55,181 nucleotides of DNA from Intoshia linei (Eukaryota > Orthonectida > Rhopaluridae), in assembly GCA_001642005.1 (NCBI GenBank), contig LWCA01000099.1, positions 1 to 55,181 on the forward strand. Direction: 5' to 3'. Of this stretch, positions 11,301 through 22,400 are shown in pieces. The notes beneath the pieces are model-generated. The model did no database searches. It was not told the origin of the DNA and saw only the letters and a program-made list of their open reading frames with translations. Position numbers and translations under genes: made by a program. Numbering within the stretch: the stretch's first letter is position 1; each line of letters opens with the position of its first letter.

Positions 11301-13787
11301 AATCATTTTAATTCAGAATTTTCAGATGGCCGGTATATTATTTTGTTTAATATATTAGAACCATTTCTCTTGAGTTAAAATTAAAATGTATAATGTGTAA
11401 ATTTTGAAAAAAGGGCCGTAGAATTTTTTGGTATAAAAAAGTGGTCCATGAGACGCAAAAGGTTGCAGACCCCTGTAGTAGATCTCTCCAATTGTATCGT
11501 ATTGTAACTCGTATTGGTCATGTACCTCCGTGAAATCATCTTAAATTTTTATAAAATAATGATAAATTCACAGATGTTTTCGCTGGTTGAGAACACTGAA
11601 ATATTTAGTACCGACTAAATCTGAAAGGACTTTCATTTTCCGCTAATGATTATGTTATTATTACTTGACAATGAACAAAAAAATCAATAATTTTTAAAAA
11701 GCGCGTTAAAATATAAATTTTAAATTAATCTAAGAAAATTAATCTGTTGACTCTGAGGTTCATTACATAATTAAAATTACGTTTAATTTCAATATCATTT
11801 TCTAACGCATTCTTAACAAATTGAACGTGTATAGAGTCATCTAAAATTGAATTTATCCTATTTGATGTATTTCCATTAGACAAAATAGATAATTGAAGTG
11901 ATTGAAAAGAATCATCCTGATGATTCAAAATTTTTATTTTGTTTAGATCCAACTTTTCCTTCTTCGACAAGTTACCATTTACGGATTTAATGTATGATGC
12001 AGGCGAAATGAATGGATCGGAGACTTGATTTAAAAAACTTTTTTTACCAATATTAGCTTTTTTTTTCTTTTCTAAAGAATCTAAAATATAAAACTAAAAT
12101 ATAAATATTTTCAACAAAATAAAAATTTAAAAAAGTTAAATAACTTGTATTGATTTAGGTTTAAAAATTTTTATGTTTTCGACCCTACGATTATAATAAA
12201 TATTGATTCAATTAATGTTTGTAAAAATAACCATGTTTTTTTGAGTTTAGTCTTTTTTTCAAAGTAGAATTTACAGAACAAGCTGAAAAAGCTCGCTTTA
12301 AAGTAGAAATATTAGATTTTGAGCTACTCTTTGAATCACGATTTTTCAAATGGTAACTTGAACTACTTTTGCCTATATTTTCAATGTTATTTTTACGACT
12401 AGGTCCCATTAAAGCATTAGATGAATTGTTGGATAACCTTAAAGGTATCATCATCTTTTTAGAATTACATTCTCTTGATTTTTTCATTTTACTTTGATAA
12501 TTTTTGGAAATAAAATTTAGTGGGTGTTTTTCATTTTTATAGTTAGTTTGCTCTAAATATTGGTAGTGGGTAGAATTTAAAATGGACGCTAAACATTCAT
12601 TAAAATTCAATAATAACAGATACAATACCCAAATTAACAACTAAAATATTTTGAACATGTTCGGGGAAAAGGTTGCCACCAAATATAGATCTGATTTCAA
12701 ACACCAGATTGTATTTTTCATCAATGGTAATATCTGAAAAGTAGTGAATTAATTAATAAACAAATTAACATGTAAATAATAAATTGTCCAACCTTCAAAC
12801 AATTTATGAATCAATTTGTTCAATTGGCGAATAGTTCGATCAGTATAAACTTTGGGTTCTTTAAAAGGAGGAGATTCGTTAACAGAATTTAAAACTTGTC
12901 GAAAATTTTCCTTGGATTCGCACAGAGTCAAATAATTGGCACTCACATGTGCAATTTTCAGAGTTTTACAAAAACTAATTAAACAACAATTAAAATATGA
13001 TATTTAAACGGTACTTTTCATAAGTTTCTTTCCAAACTTCCCAGCAAGTGTCAGACGACAGTATAACATCGCAAGTATGTTTACGTTTCCTACTAGACAA
13101 TTCTTTTGGATCGGTAATATTTTTAGTTAAAATTTTGACACGTTTGCTTATTTGTGATGTGATTGTGGAATTATTGAGAACAGAAATAATTGCATTCTTT
13201 TTGTCTTGACTTTTGGAAACTTTTGATAAATATTCAGGTTTTCGCACAGTAGCACCCCGTAAAAGTTTTATGGCCTTTGACTTGAGATTATTTTCGCTAC
13301 CTGATGCTTCTTTGGGTGGATTATCCGTAGGTTTAATATTTCCATTATTTTGTATGTAATTGTTACTAAATCTAAATTAATTAATATATTATTAACATTA
13401 TTATTGTAACCTGTATAAATAATTGTTATCATCAAATTTGATGTTCCTTTTATAAGGCCAGACTTTAACTATTATACCTTCGTCCAAAAAATATTGCATT
13501 AGACGCATCGTTTGACCTCTATGTAAAATACATAAAAAAATAATTGAGATTAACCTTTCAATTTTTTTATTTTCGTATCTGGGCATATTACTAAGATAAT
13601 CTAAAAGAAATGTGATTACGTTTGATGCCATAAAGCAGTCATCAAAATTTTGCATCATTCTACGGTATCTGGAACGAGGAAAATTATTATAAACTATACC
13701 AATCAATTCATCCCACTAAATTTGACTTAAAATTTGTTTAATTTTGTTTACTAATTTTGTAGCTTCAAATTGTTGGCATTGTGTCAT
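8316..13787 (-). CDS. DEPDC1: DEPDC1-like DEP domain protein
   Basis: About ten exons. Exon 1 (13752-13787) and a 36-nt intron (13716-13751) splice to give ATKLWDELIGIVYN, matching the family's ATKLWNEI start of the DEP domain. Exon 2 (13411-13715) carries FDDCFMASNVITFLLDYL and FDDNNYLYR, the DEP core (DNxF/DNNQLYRF in vertebrates). Further exons: 13015-13371, 12793-12974, 12629-12733, about 12215-12588, about 11740-12082, about 9356-9531, about 8935-9245, 8316-about 8695. The C-terminus SYCQQICPQEFEQE aligns with the DEPDC1 tail (SYCKQISAQEFDEQ). Between them are Rho-GAP-like helical segments and a Ser/Lys-rich low-complexity stretch. DEPDC1 proteins act in mitosis and signalling; the GAP-like region is usually catalytically degenerate. 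Start chosen because it alone gives the conserved spliced N-terminus. A 2.2-kb intron (about 9535-11740) is repeat-filled. Confidence 0.85.
8775..8900. repeat. Short dispersed repeat (also at 32688-32800)
   Basis: The segment from GAGCCGAACCTACC to GGCTCTGAACTTG resembles 32688-32800 (GAGCCGAACCTACCC to AAAGCTCTTGACTTG). Both are near 3' ends or outside exons. The longer copy is preceded by CAGTCGAAGCCTGCC, which is like the CAGT start of pogo/Tigger elements, but no second end was found. It lies in a DEPDC1 intron. Confidence 0.4.
9605..9960 (+). repeat. R3 copy 2, partial (DEPDC1 intron)
   Basis: Carries the R3 core TTATAAAGTCCACATTT and CAAACTCACATCTTACAG. From about 9840 it continues into sequence resembling the reverse orientation of the same family (GGGTTTTTGACGCTC), so it is either a rearranged copy or two head-to-head partial copies. 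Confidence 0.5.
10472..11475. mobile_element. MITE-A copy 2 with 29-bp-unit foldback (FB1) inside
   Basis: Terminal inverted repeats TAGGGGTCTGCAACC and GGTTGCAGACCCCTG, with imperfect 8-bp target duplication CAGTAGAC/TAGTAGAT. About 10555-11300 is a second structure. Five head-to-tail units of 29 bp (each beginning TTTACCAACC and ending AAAAATCCAGT, with variants) occur on the left, and about seven units in reverse orientation on the right. Both sides are closed by AACCATTTTTAATAAAAATC or its complement. The two arms could fold into a long interrupted hairpin. It sits in the long DEPDC1 intron. Confidence 0.7.
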
Positions 13788-13916
13788 TTTTCGTTTTAAA
13801 AAAAATTAAAATTAAAATTTGCGCCGTAGTATTAACAACAAGACAACAAAGGTGTATTTAAATTGGTTGTTAATATGAATTATATATTCGATATTTAAAT
13901 TTTCAATTTTTCTGCT
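13788..13916. promoter_or_regulatory. Shared divergent promoter region, DEPDC1-like / WDR82
   Basis: Only 129 bp separate the two divergent start codons, so both promoters and 5' UTRs must lie here or overlap the first exons. The stretch is AT-rich and contains one relatively GC-rich patch (GCGCCGTAG near 13820). No TATA box can be assigned with confidence in such AT-rich DNA. Confidence 0.6.
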
Positions 13917-16900
13917 ATGCATATCAAGGAGCAATTGTTGGTGAGATTTAAACCAACCAAAGTTTTTTCGGATAATAGCGACAATATAAACAGCCTAGAT
14001 TTTAGTAGAAACGGTGAAACTTTAATCACTTCGTCTAATGACGATTCCATTCAAATATATGATGCTATGCAGGGAATGTATGTGAATTTATTGTATTTAG
14101 TAAATTTTATTTTAAATTTAGAAGAAAACATTCTTTAAACTCTAAAAAATATGGAGTTTCGTTGATTAGATGCACCCATGCTAATAATACGGCTATTCAC
14201 GCATCAACCAAAGTCGATGGTATTTTTTAATAGTATTTGATATTGATTAGTATAAATATCTTAAAATCTAAATTTTACCAAATTATCGAAATAATCCACT
14301 TTGACAGCCTCGAAGGGTCCATGTGGACCCCAGGGATCCACGCTATATAACAGGGATGAACAGCTAAAGTGATATAATATTTCAGGAACTAAGTTAATAT
14401 TATGATGAAGAAAATACCACTAAATTCAGAAGTGAAAATTTACCATCCTTAAGGGAAAAATCCGTTTTTGCCAATCCTGACTAGAAAAAACATCTTAATG
14501 CAATTCTATAAGAAACAATCCAATTATACCAACCGTTAAAGGAAAAAGCATATTTTTTTCAATAATTTTATAGAGATTGTTCCGGAAAAAAACCGGGATA
14601 TTTAATAATTCCCGGGAATTATTAAATATCCCAGGATTTCCAGAAAAAAATTGAGACATACTTGTATTTGATTTATGTTTGTTATTACTATGAAAATATA
14701 ATTATATTATAATATTTAAAATTTACCATTTCAAAACCATCACTAATAAAATTTAATTAAATATATCATGTCAAGCCCTCATGGAAAAATTGTCTTACAC
14801 CGATATTCTTTTCAAAAATCCGATTTTACGAGATCTTATGAAAAAAATCCACTTTATCAAACCACAAATAAAAAATCTAATTTTTCAGCCCTTAATGGAA
14901 AAATATCCTTTTCCAATACTTATGATAAAAACCTTTTATTCTAACCACAAATTACTAACGCTTGATGGATTTATCTTCTTTTTCCAATATTATTTTGAAA
15001 AATATTATGAGTTGTTACGAGCTGGAACGCTATCAATGATATCATCAAAATTGTTAAAATTAAAGGAAACCCTTATGACCGTTCAACCTACATCAACACA
15101 AAATGAACTTTCTCTATGGTACTTTCTCTACTGTTTCTAATTTCGTTACAAAACGTAGAACGCATTTAAAAGACGAATCTATCAATATTATGTTTTGAAA
15201 CACTTTTTCAACAATCTAGATTCGTGTTATTTCATTAATTAAATTTTTTTTTGTTTCTAAAATTTTTAATGTGTCTAGATTGGATAATAAATAACAAGGC
15301 TAAATATATTTTGTATTATTACGCCAACTAGATAAAACGAAATGATATGCATAGCCACACGGTTGTCTATTAATTACACCAAAATTTCATTGATTTATTT
15401 AGTCATAAAAATAAAATTTGATGATGAAACAACAATAAACTAATTTATATAACTTAAACATTTTTTATATAATTATATACTTGTATACAAAAAATAAGAA
15501 ATTTTTAATTTAATTTTCTAATCTTTTCTTAATATTTTCTCTGTATTTGATTTGCGTCTTTTTTTTTGCGTCACGTGGTCTTTTTATTCATAATTTTAGC
15601 GTATAATTTTTTTTGATATTTTTGACCAGGTTCGGTTAAATTAGTTTTACATATCAATTCGTTAGTGAGCAATACAGCGTTATCGAAATCAATGTCGAAA
15701 TTTTGAATATCATATCTATAAATCTCAGAAAAAACTGAGAAAGCTTGCTTTAGTCTTCCTAAGAATCTTTCAACAGGTGATCTTATGGTACATTGTTCGT
15801 CGTGTTCTTTGATTTGCTTTTAGATGTAAATGCCTTGTAGTCGTGTACACTTCCCACAGTCGATGGACAAGAAAATAATGCATAATGGGGCTTGAATGCC
15901 ATGACGCCTACTTCTTTTTTCAAAGCATTAAACTGGTGTTTCCCATCCCACATTCTTTTTTGTCACATTCCGTACCCTGGTTTATATACTAGTATTGTCC
16001 ACTACAAGCCCTATATATGGATATCTTCCAGATAAAACAGTGGGTCGCCTTCTTTCATCCCACCATTTTTGTATTAACATTTCATTTATTGGCTTTCTCA
16101 TTCGATCAATCGCCTTTGCCACTGTACTTAAGTTTTTCTCATTAAAAATTTTAGCAATTATGTATAAATTTTCACCGGTTTTGAGCCAAAATAGGTATAT
16201 AATTAAAGCTGATATGTCACCAATTTTCGGTTTAGAGCCTCTTCTTCTTAGAAGATGTACATAACTTCTAATTTCTTCAAACATTATCGTTATTTCGATT
16301 TTTGAAAAGTTTATACACTGATGAAACGAGGACGCATTATTTAAAAACTTAAATACCAGATCTTCAGGTTTCTCATCAGAATTTAGCAGGTGGTCAAAAT
16401 TATTAATTTTCTCTAACTTCACTTTATTTTTTTCAATTGATTTATTCAAAAAATTTAAATCCATATGTATTTGTAAATTACAGTGTATTATGATAAAAGA
16501 TAGAGTATTATGACGTTTTAATTAATGCATTTCAAATTAGTCAAATTTATTATAACCATATTTTATTACGTCTATTACATAATCTTAAGCAAACAATCAA
16601 TTTTGTAATCAAATGAATAATTTATGGAATACTTTATGGTAATCAACAGACCGCGGTTTCATTGGTGTCATCAATTAATTTTCAAAACATAATTTATTTT
16701 AAGTTTTACATAATCATCAAATTTGATGACTAATTAGTTTGAAATACAATAACATAATATGAAAATTTACTTGATATAACAAAAAATACCAAGAATTGTT
16801 ATTTTTTATTTATTATATATGAATAAAAATTTTTTATTTTTTCCGGGAAACCACAATCACTAAATTTTACCAAATCTAAGGAAATAAAACCACTTCATCC

Positions 16901-18522
16901 AACCCATCAGAAAAGATCCAAGTTTAACAACCTTTAAGTGAGAAATCCACTTTTTATAATTTTATTTTAAATTTGCGATTTTATTAAAAACATGTGAAAA
17001 AACTTTTTAAAAACGAAATATAATTTTTTCTACGACGTGATTTATATAGCTATGAATATAGCTATATTTCAATATCGTAATATTATTGTGTAGTTTAACA
17101 CAAATTCTGATTATTCAGGGTTTATTTGCGGCTAACAGACAACTATATAATTATTAACATTTTACCTGGAATCTATTCACTACCAAAAATATTGAATTGG
17201 TTGAATAAATATCTATATAATTTAATATTCCTTTCCCTAATTTAATTAAAGGTAAGACTTATGTTTTTCTACGACGTGAAATATATTTATCGATATATTG
17301 ATTTGTAGATATATTTCAATGTCGTAATATTATTGTATAGTTTAACACAAATTCTGATTATTCAGGGTTTATTTGCGGCTAACAAACAATGTATTTTAAA
17401 TTATTATTTTCGATTTCTTACATTTTTTCTAGACACTATTCGCTACCTTTCTCTTCATGATAATAAATACATACGTTATTTTTCTGGGCACAGCAAAAGG
17501 TGATAAATTTTTTAATTTGTTAAATATTTTATTCATTTAGAGTTATTAATTTGGAAATGTCTCCTAATGACGATACATTTATTTCTAGTTCGGAAGACAA
17601 TACTTTTAGGATTTGGGATTTGAGATCTCCAAATTGTCATGTAATTTTTTTCCAAGCACAGTCAATATTTCAATAATCAAAAAAGAATTTTTTGAAAAAT
17701 TAACCGTATGAATAAGATGGTGATCTTAAGTCATTTCTAAGCTGGCTTAGGTATTGGTTGTTCATGTTGCATTTTAAATGTTACCAGTCACTAGACTAAA
17801 ACCAATAATAGAAATCAAGGATGGAAATGCTTTTATAATATTTATAATTTAGGGACTTATTAAAAGCGATAATAGTATTCTCGCATCTTATGATCCAGAA
17901 GGTATCCTTTTTGCCATTGCGTCTGAAAATGAAAAAATAAAACTATTTGATAAACGTTCATTTGATAAGGTTAACTAAATTTTTGTTGTATAACATTGTT
18001 TTATAGGGACCATTTTTAACTTTTAAGTTGGAAGGAATTGAAGGATTTGGAACATGGAATAGCATTAAATTCAACCCTAATGGAAAAAATATTTGCTTAA
18101 TGACTCAAAATAATTCCCTTATTTTGGTTAATGCTTTTAAAGGAAACATTGTGCATACATTTTCGGTATCATTTTTTTGAAATAAATGTAATTTTTATAG
18201 GATCACGTTACTTCTAAACCAGACAGTAATTTCGATTTTACACCAGATGGAAATTTTTTGTTTAATGGTACTTTATTTTATGTAAATAATTACATTCTTG
18301 TTATTAGTATCTGCTTCAAATACTTTAAATTGTTGGAAATTGAGCGATGGTAAACAAATATCCACCATTCCCGTCAAACATAAATCTAAATGTCAACATG
18401 CACTGTTTAACCCTCTTTACATGTCCATTGCTACTGCAGGATCAGAAATGGTAATTAGTATAATGCACATTATTATATTTGTTTATTTTTAGATCATTTG
18501 GCTTCCCGAAATCGGAGCTTGA
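13917..18522 (+). CDS. WDR82: WD repeat protein 82 (Swd2 homologue)
   Basis: Complete nine-exon gene: 13917-14077, 14122-14219, 17433-17499, 17541-17640, 17853-17969, 18007-18165, 18201-18267, 18308-18450, 18493-18522. The spliced length is 942 nt, or 313 aa, the same as human WDR82. Family sequence is seen throughout: [93 protein letters not shown], and a C-terminus IIWLPEIGA. It forms a seven-bladed WD40 propeller. WDR82 recruits the SET1 H3K4 methyltransferase complex to Ser5-phosphorylated RNA polymerase II and takes part in transcription termination. Introns are 44, 3213, 41, 212, 37, 35, 40 and 42 nt; the 35-nt intron (18166-18200) is the shortest I found. The 3.2-kb intron 2 holds transposon debris. 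Confidence 0.95.
14430..14960 (+). repeat. Degenerate FB1 29-bp units (WDR82 intron 2)
   Basis: Repeated AAGGGAAAAATCC / ATACCAACCGTTAAAGGAA and more divergent versions (CCCTCATGGAAAAATTG, CCCTTAATGGAAAAATATCC) spaced by about 29-60 bp. The open frame of about 119 codons over 14781-15140 is a translation of this repeat and not a gene. A remnant of the same unit occurs at 16905-16955. Confidence 0.5.
14595..14632. repeat. Perfect 38-bp spacerless palindrome
   Basis: GGGATATTTAATAATT, then CCCGGG at the centre (14611-14616), then the exact reverse complement, with no mismatch and no spacer. Outside it, imperfect complementarity continues (TCCGGAAAAAAACC against AGGATTTCCAGAAAA). It lies within WDR82 intron 2 beside FB1 debris. 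Confidence 0.9.
15560..16464 (-). pseudogene. DDE_Tnp_4 (PIF/Harbinger-type) transposase relic
   Basis: Open from 16464 down to 15982. An N-terminal part is followed by a helix-turn-helix-like segment ([17 protein letters not shown]...[10 protein letters not shown]), then [25 protein letters not shown], where VVDNTS fits the first catalytic Asp of the DDE_Tnp_4 family. After a frame change the sequence goes on with [11 protein letters not shown] and SVHDYKAF (second Asp region). Then it jumps to [12 protein letters not shown] (the third acidic residue region, E before RxLGR) and DNAVLLTNE. The roughly 100 residues normally between the second and third regions are missing, and stops interrupt the 3' part, so the copy is dead. 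No terminal repeats were identified. It lies antisense in WDR82 intron 2. Confidence 0.75.
17025..17400 (+). repeat. Tandem duplication of about 120 bp upstream of WDR82 exon 3
   Basis: The segment from TTTTTCTACGACGTGA through CAAATTCTGATTATTCAGG and GTTTATTTGCGGCTAAC occurs at about 17025-17145 and again at about 17262-17395. Each copy begins with a small hairpin (TACGACGTGA...ATTTCAATRTCGTA). The first copy is followed by CTATTCACTACC and, 70 bp on, AAAGGTAAG, recalling exon 3 (CTATTCGCTACC ... AAAAGGTGA). The duplicated unit may thus have included exon 3, now decayed in the first copy. Confidence 0.6.
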
Positions 18523-18601
18523 GTATCCAACGAAAGAATTTGTTTCCAAAACAATACCACTGACCAACATATTGTTTACCATATTGTAAAATAAATTGTT
18601 A

Positions 18602-19403
18602 ATGAATGAAAAATCTTTTAAAGTGAAATACACTCCAAAATCTTTGGTGACAATTTCCGAAAGTGGAGAAAAGGAGGACACAAATTTCACAAAAACTGAG
18701 GATGATTCTTTAGAAAGTGAAAATTTAAAAGAATTCGAAATAAGTGAGATGTCTGAACGATATCCAATATATTCCAACCAAGATGTACGAAAATCTTCAG
18801 AAAAAAGTTGTGCTTTATCTGTCTTAGTGAGCGAACCAACTCAATTGCCGGATACAAAAGAGGCCAGTTTAGTTGACGACAAAAGTTGTTTAGGTTCTGA
18901 GGAAAAAAAAGAAAATATTCATTTGAATCAAACGTTTCTAGAGTACTTGGAAGATGATGCTTATTTAAAAGATATGATTCAAAATGATTTTCTTTATAAA
19001 ATAGCACCAAATCCAATAGATGTGATTCCATATGACCACGTAAAACTAATTTCTAACGATTTAAAAGAAATTATAATCGAGACTCACTATGCAACAGTGT
19101 CGGGGAAAATAAAAGCTATAATAAACTCACCAGGTATGATATTTAAAATGTAAATGAATTAAACATTTTCATTAGAAAACCTCGAAAACCCTCAATTGAA
19201 TAGAATCATTTTTCGTGACATTCCGTATAATTTAGTATTTACATTAATTTAAGTAACGTAGATCATACATTTTGGACAAGATTTGCGAATATTTTGTATA
19301 TCAACGCAAGTATTGCTTAACATCCGCAGAAATCCCAAAATTTAATATTCCAACAGAAATTGCTCTCGAACTCTTAAAGGCTTCAAAATTTTTAGAATGT
19401 TGA
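18602..19403 (+). CDS. ELOC: Elongin C with long acidic N-terminal extension
   Basis: Three exons: 18602-19133, 19176-19224, 19262-19403; introns of 42 and 37 nt; 240 aa. The last ~97 residues are elongin C (BTB/Skp1 fold): VKLISNDLKEIIIETHYA, then TVSGKIKAIINSP, FRDIPSYILDKICEYF, SAEIPKFNIPTEIALELL, and the conserved end ASKFLEC. The exact splice at 19224/19262 restores IPSYILDK against the family's IPSHVLSK. Elongin C bridges elongin B to BC-box substrate receptors in cullin-RING ligases and acts in the elongin complex. The family's usual length is about 112 aa; here ~143 residues rich in Ser, Glu and Asp precede the BTB core. A shorter start (for example MIQNDFLYK) could give a normal-length protein; the long frame is open but its translation is unproven. 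A polyadenylation signal AATAAA lies at 19428-19433, inside the opposite PIGB coding sequence. Confidence 0.88.
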
Positions 19404-22400
19404 TCAGTTTAATTTTATAAATATATCAATAAAATTTCCATGGTCTTGTTCATAAAAATAAGAATGATAAATCCTCTTGTGAAATACAAAGTTATGATTC
19501 GTTAAAATTTTCAAAAAATTTTTTGTTTTTTGTTTCAATTTTTTGTAGTTTATACTGTGCAATTCATTTATAATTGAAAATATAGACAGAGGTTCCGCAG
19601 TTTTTGAAAAAAAAAGAATGTAGTCATAATTTGAAAGGTTCATATTTGAAATGTATTTAATTGGATTTTCGTTAAATTTACGAGATTCGTTATTATCTAC
19701 ATTAAATATGTCGCAATATAGATATTTAAGACGATTTCTGTCGACGTTTTCTGTACGTGTATAATGATAGTGACTAAAATTTAAAAATTTATGGTATTTT
19801 AAATAAAACCTATATCCTGTATTCGAGTAGCACTGCATAAGGAAAAATATACGAGGATTTTTAATCTTTGAATTCATTAAAAATCGATTTGCATCCAAGG
19901 AACCACGTTGATGAATTATTCCGGCAAATATTATGGTAATGAGATTTACGATAAAAGTTGCATATAAAAATCTTATCAAATTTCTTTTGAAAAATTTGTT
20001 GATGTATAAACTATTTGACATTTCTGGTATCAAAAGTGGCAGTAAAGCATATATAAATCTATATTCTTTGTGAGATATCCCACTATTAGATTTTTATTTC
20101 ATATACAATACTATGCATTTAAAAAATTACCTGTACACACAAATTGTCAGTATGGTAGAAATTGGGATAACAGATTTAAACAATCTTTTGTAAATTGTGT
20201 ATACCAGCAGCGGTGTCATCGTGGTAAAAACCACGGGTATTCCTACGAAAAGATACCAATATGGACTATGTTCACCAAACATTTTTGATTTTTTTTCTAA
20301 GAAATTGAATAAGAAAAAGTTCCATGTTGTACATGTAAGTTTCTTGTAATAGATGGAATCCACTGTAATAAAAAATATAGCAGATATTGATCTAAATTTG
20401 CATTAATGAGGGATTGTCGTTATCATTAACAGATAAATTTTTTAAAAAGTACATTCCTTCCATTAATTGGAATCGTCCATCGTGAGAACTTGGTTCAAAT
20501 TTAAACCAGCAATTCTCTATCTTTTCCAAGTGTAGTCCCCTCAAATTTTTATTTATTATAGACCCTACTGTAAAATCTACTTAAAATTTCAAAATCAACT
20601 TGATAAATAATTTTTCGCTAGATCACGGCAAACATTCTTTAAGTGACATAATGATCGATTTTATTAATCTATCTCTATTAATCAATTTATCCAAAATTCC
20701 TCAGAGTTAAATAATAATAAATTTATAATCATAATATTTATTTTTTGACAATATTTTTGAGGTTTCAAGGTCCTTTAATAACAATGACCAAAATTTTATA
20801 GGATTTTGAAGGGAATATTATTTTTTACTCAATTTTTAAAGATTTTGAAGATAACTTTGGGACCAAAATTTTTTTAGCGTTTTGAAAGAAATATTATTTT
20901 TTTACCCAAATTTAAAGATTTCAAGGTTCTTTAATGACAATGACCAAAATTTTGTAGTGTTTTTAAAAAAAGTTTTTTTACCAATTTTTAAAGGCAATTT
21001 TGGGACAAAAATTTTATAGGGTTTTGAAGGGAATATTATTTTTCTACCCAATTTGTAAAGATTTTGAAGATTATTTTGGAACCAAAATTTTGTAGGGTTA
21101 TAAAAAATGTTTCCTTAAAATTCCTACCAAATATTAAGACAAAAATTATCTTAAAAATATTTAAAAAATAGCTAGAAAAAATAATAATCCCTTCAAAACC
21201 CTAAAAAATTTCGGATATCTAAAAAATAAAATGTTGAACAACTTATAATACCAAAATAAGATAAAGAAACCCGCTAAAATTTCGTGAAAAAATCAATATG
21301 ATAAATTAGTAAAATGGACGATTATGTCTAAGATGTATCGCTCAAATAAATATTGCTCCAGAGAATGGACATCAAAAATTAAATAAGAATTATTATTATT
21401 ATTCACACTTATTTTTTGATATTACAACGTACTTGACAATGAAGAAGAAATGTAATTTTTTTCAAAAGTGCGGCGTAAAATTTTTTAACTTTCAAATAAA
21501 ATGACCATTACATTAAATATTCATAATTCAGTAATGAAAATATAAAAATTAATAGTTATCCCAAAAAACATTATCGACCAGTTTTAAATATTGTAAATTA
21601 TAATATTAAATTAAATTACCCAACAATGGAATATATTTTGAGTGAGGTAAGTATATTTCCATTCTTATAAATATTCAATAATGCGAGAGGTGCTAAAATA
21701 ACCACTGAAGTGGGTCTAATGAAAAAACCAATAGCTACAGATAATACAAATGTATATTTTGTTCCGATAAAATATAAAGCAAGTATCGTAAAAAACCAAT
21801 CAATGCTATTTACTAAGGTTCGTGGTGACATAAATAAGGTAAACCAAGATGTACATTGTAAGAATAAAGCAATGTTAGCGATCGAATGTGAGTAATTTTT
21901 TTGTGTATACTTAAATAACAAATAATCTCCAGTAGCCGTCATAACTGATTGAAAAATTCGAGGTAATTGAATCTAAAAATAAATACATGTATGACGATTT
22001 TAAACATTAATAATCCAATTTTTATTTTTTACAAAAATGTATATTAACATGTGGCAGAGCTAGATGTTTGTACGCTGTATAAAACATAATGCATTTAATA
22101 ATTAAAATTACCATTAATAAATTGCAGTCTAACCCAGTTATTTTTAAAAATCCAAATATTAACGCATAAAATCCAGGGTATATGATGGATCTTAAACTTT
22201 GGTTCCATTCCCAAGTCAAATGACCAATTCTAAATGTTTATATACCGTTTTTTTGATTATTGTACCCATAAACCATTTTGTAAGCAACTTCCACCGATTG
22301 CCAATGCTCGTCCGGTACAAAACTTGTTTGTATTAATAACGAATTTAACAGTCGGAATATTATTAATTTTGCATAAATCATAAATTTTGGATATTTCCTT

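Noticed and set aside
12212-13247. Separate small genes on the minus strand
   Set aside because: They are exons of the DEPDC1-like gene, joined in frame by 40- and 59-nt introns.
14781-15140. 119-codon plus-strand open frame
   Set aside because: It translates FB1 repeat debris inside WDR82 intron 2; residues repeat with the DNA unit and match no family.
19220-19265. Frameshift in elongin C
   Set aside because: Choosing donor GTATAA at 19225 instead of GTATTT gives a 37-nt intron and restores IPSYILDK, so the gene is intact.
20392-21616. Missing exon in PIGB between IYSIV and DSIYY
   Set aside because: Using the acceptor at 20392/20391 keeps phase and supplies the missing residues; no extra exon is needed.
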